The translations under genes were made by a program, and so were the position numbers. A stretch of DNA of 64,000 nucleotides from Chloropicon primus (taxonomy: Eukaryota; Chlorophyta; Chloropicophyceae; Chloropicales; Chloropicaceae): the NCBI GenBank assembly GCA_023205875.1, contig CP060761.1, positions 1 through 64,000 on the forward strand, read 5' to 3'. Shown here in pieces: positions 62,202-64,000 of the stretch. The notes below the pieces were generated by a model, which was not told the DNA's origin, did no database searches, and saw only the letters and a program-made list of their open reading frames with translations. Each line of letters starts with the position of its first letter. The stretch's first letter is position 1.

Positions 62202-64000
62202 CTACAGGCTGACCTGGAAAAAGTCACTCGAGTAGGAGGAGGACCTCCTGCCTCCGTACAAGTACAAGTCCCCGCCGGCAAAGGCGCATCCGGCATGGAC
62301 CTCCTCGTTCTCGCCGCCCGACCCGGCGGAAGACTCGCTGATGGTCAAGTCCACCCACTGATTGTAGAGGAAATCGTACCTGAACAGCTTGCCGGTTGAC
62401 TCCTTGACGTACCAGGAAGCGTTGTACACACAAGGCGACACGTTCCAGGGACCGAATTCAGGGGGAGACTTTGGCGTGATGTTCGCCCACTCGAGCGAGT
62501 TGTAGTCGAAGCGCCACATTTCCGTGCTCAAGCCGCTGTCGGTGTACCCCCCGAAGACGTACATGCCGTCCTCGAAAGTGGCTGCGGCGTGCCCGTACCT
62601 CGGGCTGGGCCCCGTGGACTTGACGGTCGCGTAAGCGTTCTCGTCGATGTCGTACACAAACAAATCGCTCAGCAGCTCTCCCCCGCTCTTTCCTCCGAAC
62701 ACGTAGATCTTCTTCCCATGCAAAGCCATGGAGTGGTGCTCTCTCGGGGTGGGCCTCAGGGACCCATAAGGCACCTCGGAAGACCACCTCATCTTGTTGA
62801 AGTTGAGAGACCAGACCTTGTCCTCGGCGGCGTGCGGGCCTATTGCTCCGTACGACCCCTGGGATCCACTCGCTCCGTACCTCCCAAAGCCGCCGATCAG
62901 GTACATCTTCTCACCGTCCATGACATAGCTCCTCGTCCTCCTGGAAGGTGGGTTGGTCCCCCTGGTGGAAACCTCGTAAAAGGACTTGCCATTGAAGATG
63001 ACGTCCTCCTCCGCCCCGCGGGTGAGCTCGATTCCCGGGGTGTACTTGGCCACAATGACGGAGTCCCAGGCCCCCACAGACCCCCCGCCCGTGTAGAGCA
63101 ACACCCTGTCCAAGGGCCTGGAGGGCCTGGACAGGGAGGGCTCGTGGACCCCGTCAATGGCGAAGGAGGCCACCGTTCCGTTGTCCAGAATTTCGAACGA
63201 GTGCCACCCTGGGGACTGCGGCACGGAGGTCGCTCTCCAAGGGTAGCAGCTCGAGTAGTTCGTCTTGGAGACCTGAGAGTTCACCCCTACGATGAACCCC
63301 TGGGAACACATGTTCGTGGACTCGACTTTGGTGCACGGATCGTAGTTTGGACTGAACCAGTTCACCGCCGAGGTGGTGCTGCCCGCCTCAGAGACGTAGA
63401 AATACCCTTTCACGAGGTAGGTCGCCATGGAGCTCAAAGGCTTTTCGATGCCCCCCCCCGCGGTCGCCAGGGAGTTCACCTTCAGACTGTACTTCCCGCT
63501 GAGGGCAACCTCGGTGCTCACCGTGAAAGCGGCTGGATCCTGGTCACTCGGGATGAAGCAGGCCCCGCAAGGCGAGGTCAGCGTGTACCCGTGGTCCGCA
63601 AAGGTCTTGCCTTTTCCCTCGAAGTCGTCGTGGACCACCATCAGGCTCCCCGCCGACGAGAGAGCCGAGGACTTGGCGTGCGTGTTGCCATAATACATGT
63701 AGCACTCCTTCTCCGTGGGCCGCAACCAGATCGTCGTCTTGTCCGAGTCGCAGCCCTGGAGGGGATCCACCCAGAAGGGAACGTTGCTGGACGTGCTCGA
63801 GGACTTGAAGATGAGGTCGCTGCAGTCCGCGTTCATTTTCCCTTGGCCGATCAGGGACTTCGTGTCTACCGTGAAGGACAAGGCGTGGCTCGGAACGGAG
63901 CTGAAGCTGAGCTTGCTCCTGTACCTCCATGTGTTCTCCTCGAGGTCTGGCTCGTAGCGCCAAACGCTCTCCACAAAGTCCTTGCTGGCACCCCAGCCGT
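62202..64000 (-). CDS. DUF2341 / concanavalin-like / kelch-repeat protein, 5' part outside the window
   Basis: At least 599 residues are visible; the frame stays open past the right edge (preceding codons read GWGASKDF), so the true start is not seen. VPFWVDP through KECYMYYGN is a DUF2341-type unit. VHDDFEGKG opens a concanavalin/LamG-like sandwich that includes SFEILDNGTVASFAIDG and YTGGG. Four kelch blades then follow: MYLIGGFG, IYVFGGKS, MYVFGGYT and LYLYGGRR, each with the paired glycines and a downstream Trp. DUF2341 plus LamG modules are mostly extracellular in bacteria and protists, so a secreted or surface protein is likely. Kelch propellers usually mediate protein or glycan binding. 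It is convergent with uL22m. Confidence 0.85.
   Translation of the reverse strand, partial: GWGASKDFVESVWRYEPDLEENTWRYRSKLSFSSVPSHALSFTVDTKSLIGQGKMNADCSDLIFKSSSTSSNVPFWVDPLQGCDSDKTTIWLRPTEKECYMYYGNTHAKSSALSSAGSLMVVHDDFEGKGKTFADHGYTLTSPCGACFIPSDQDPAAFTVSTEVALSGKYSLKVNSLATAGGGIEKPLSSMATYLVKGYFYVSEAGSTTSAVNWFSPNYDPCTKVESTNMCSQGFIVGVNSQVSKTNYSSCYPWRATSVPQSPGWHSFEILDNGTVASFAIDGVHEPSLSRPSRPLDRVLLYTGGGSVGAWDSVIVAKYTPGIELTRGAEEDVIFNGKSFYEVSTRGTNPPSRRTRSYVMDGEKMYLIGGFGRYGASGSQGSYGAIGPHAAEDKVWSLNFNKMRWSSEVPYGSLRPTPREHHSMALHGKKIYVFGGKSGGELLSDLFVYDIDENAYATVKSTGPSPRYGHAAATFEDGMYVFGGYTDSGLSTEMWRFDYNSLEWANITPKSPPEFGPWNVSPCVYNASWYVKESTGKLFRYDFLYNQWVDLTISESSAGSGGENEEVHAGCAFAGGDLYLYGGRRSSSYSSDFFQVSL

Overview
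The window reads as one end of a nuclear chromosome of a small, intron-poor, GC-rich green alga. The evidence is plastid-type genes that are nuclear and mostly intronless (glutamyl-tRNA reductase, ketoacyl-ACP synthase III), a bifunctional peptidoglycan synthase of the kind kept by algae and mosses with walled plastids, an FLP/MYB88-like MYB protein, a plant-type telo-box, and degenerate CCTAAA-like repeats at the left edge. A prasinophyte-grade or Chloropicophyceae-like chlorophyte is my guess; nothing here fixes the species.

Layout. 1-905 is telomere-like and satellite DNA, followed by 1.5 kb without a recognisable gene. 2463-36266 (minus) is a single 33.8-kb intronless frame for an 11,267-residue type I surface protein: signal peptide, Tyr/Ala-Pro-rich stretch, roughly 184 thrombospondin type 1-like domains of 58 residues, one membrane helix, and a tail with three NPxF/Y motifs. 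Much of the array is organised as an 870-bp higher-order repeat of five domain types.

From 37.4 kb rightward the genome is compact and ordinary, with genes on alternating strands sharing short promoter or terminator gaps: arylalkylamine N-acetyltransferase (-), Nup42-like FG protein (+), prolyl oligopeptidase (-), aldo/keto reductase (-), KAS III (+), an unknown two-exon gene (-), eIF3d (+), a histone H4 fold joined to an MCM3-like C-terminal winged helix (-), a coiled-coil protein (+), complex I LYR subunit NDUFA6 (-, three exons), SPOUT1-type RNA methyltransferase (+, three exons), glutamyl-tRNA reductase (+), class A penicillin-binding protein (-), R2R3-MYB (+), mitochondrial uL22 (+) and the 3' part of a DUF2341/kelch protein (-) that runs off the right edge.

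The two most unusual items are the giant subtelomeric protein and the H4-MCM3 winged-helix fusion. The fusion gene carries a perfect inverted pair of E2F-type sites just upstream, which fits an S-phase chromatin or replication role. Five introns could be modelled; all are short, GT-AG, and contain a CTGAC branch-site-like motif. No tRNA, rRNA, CRISPR, or recognisable transposon or viral element was seen.
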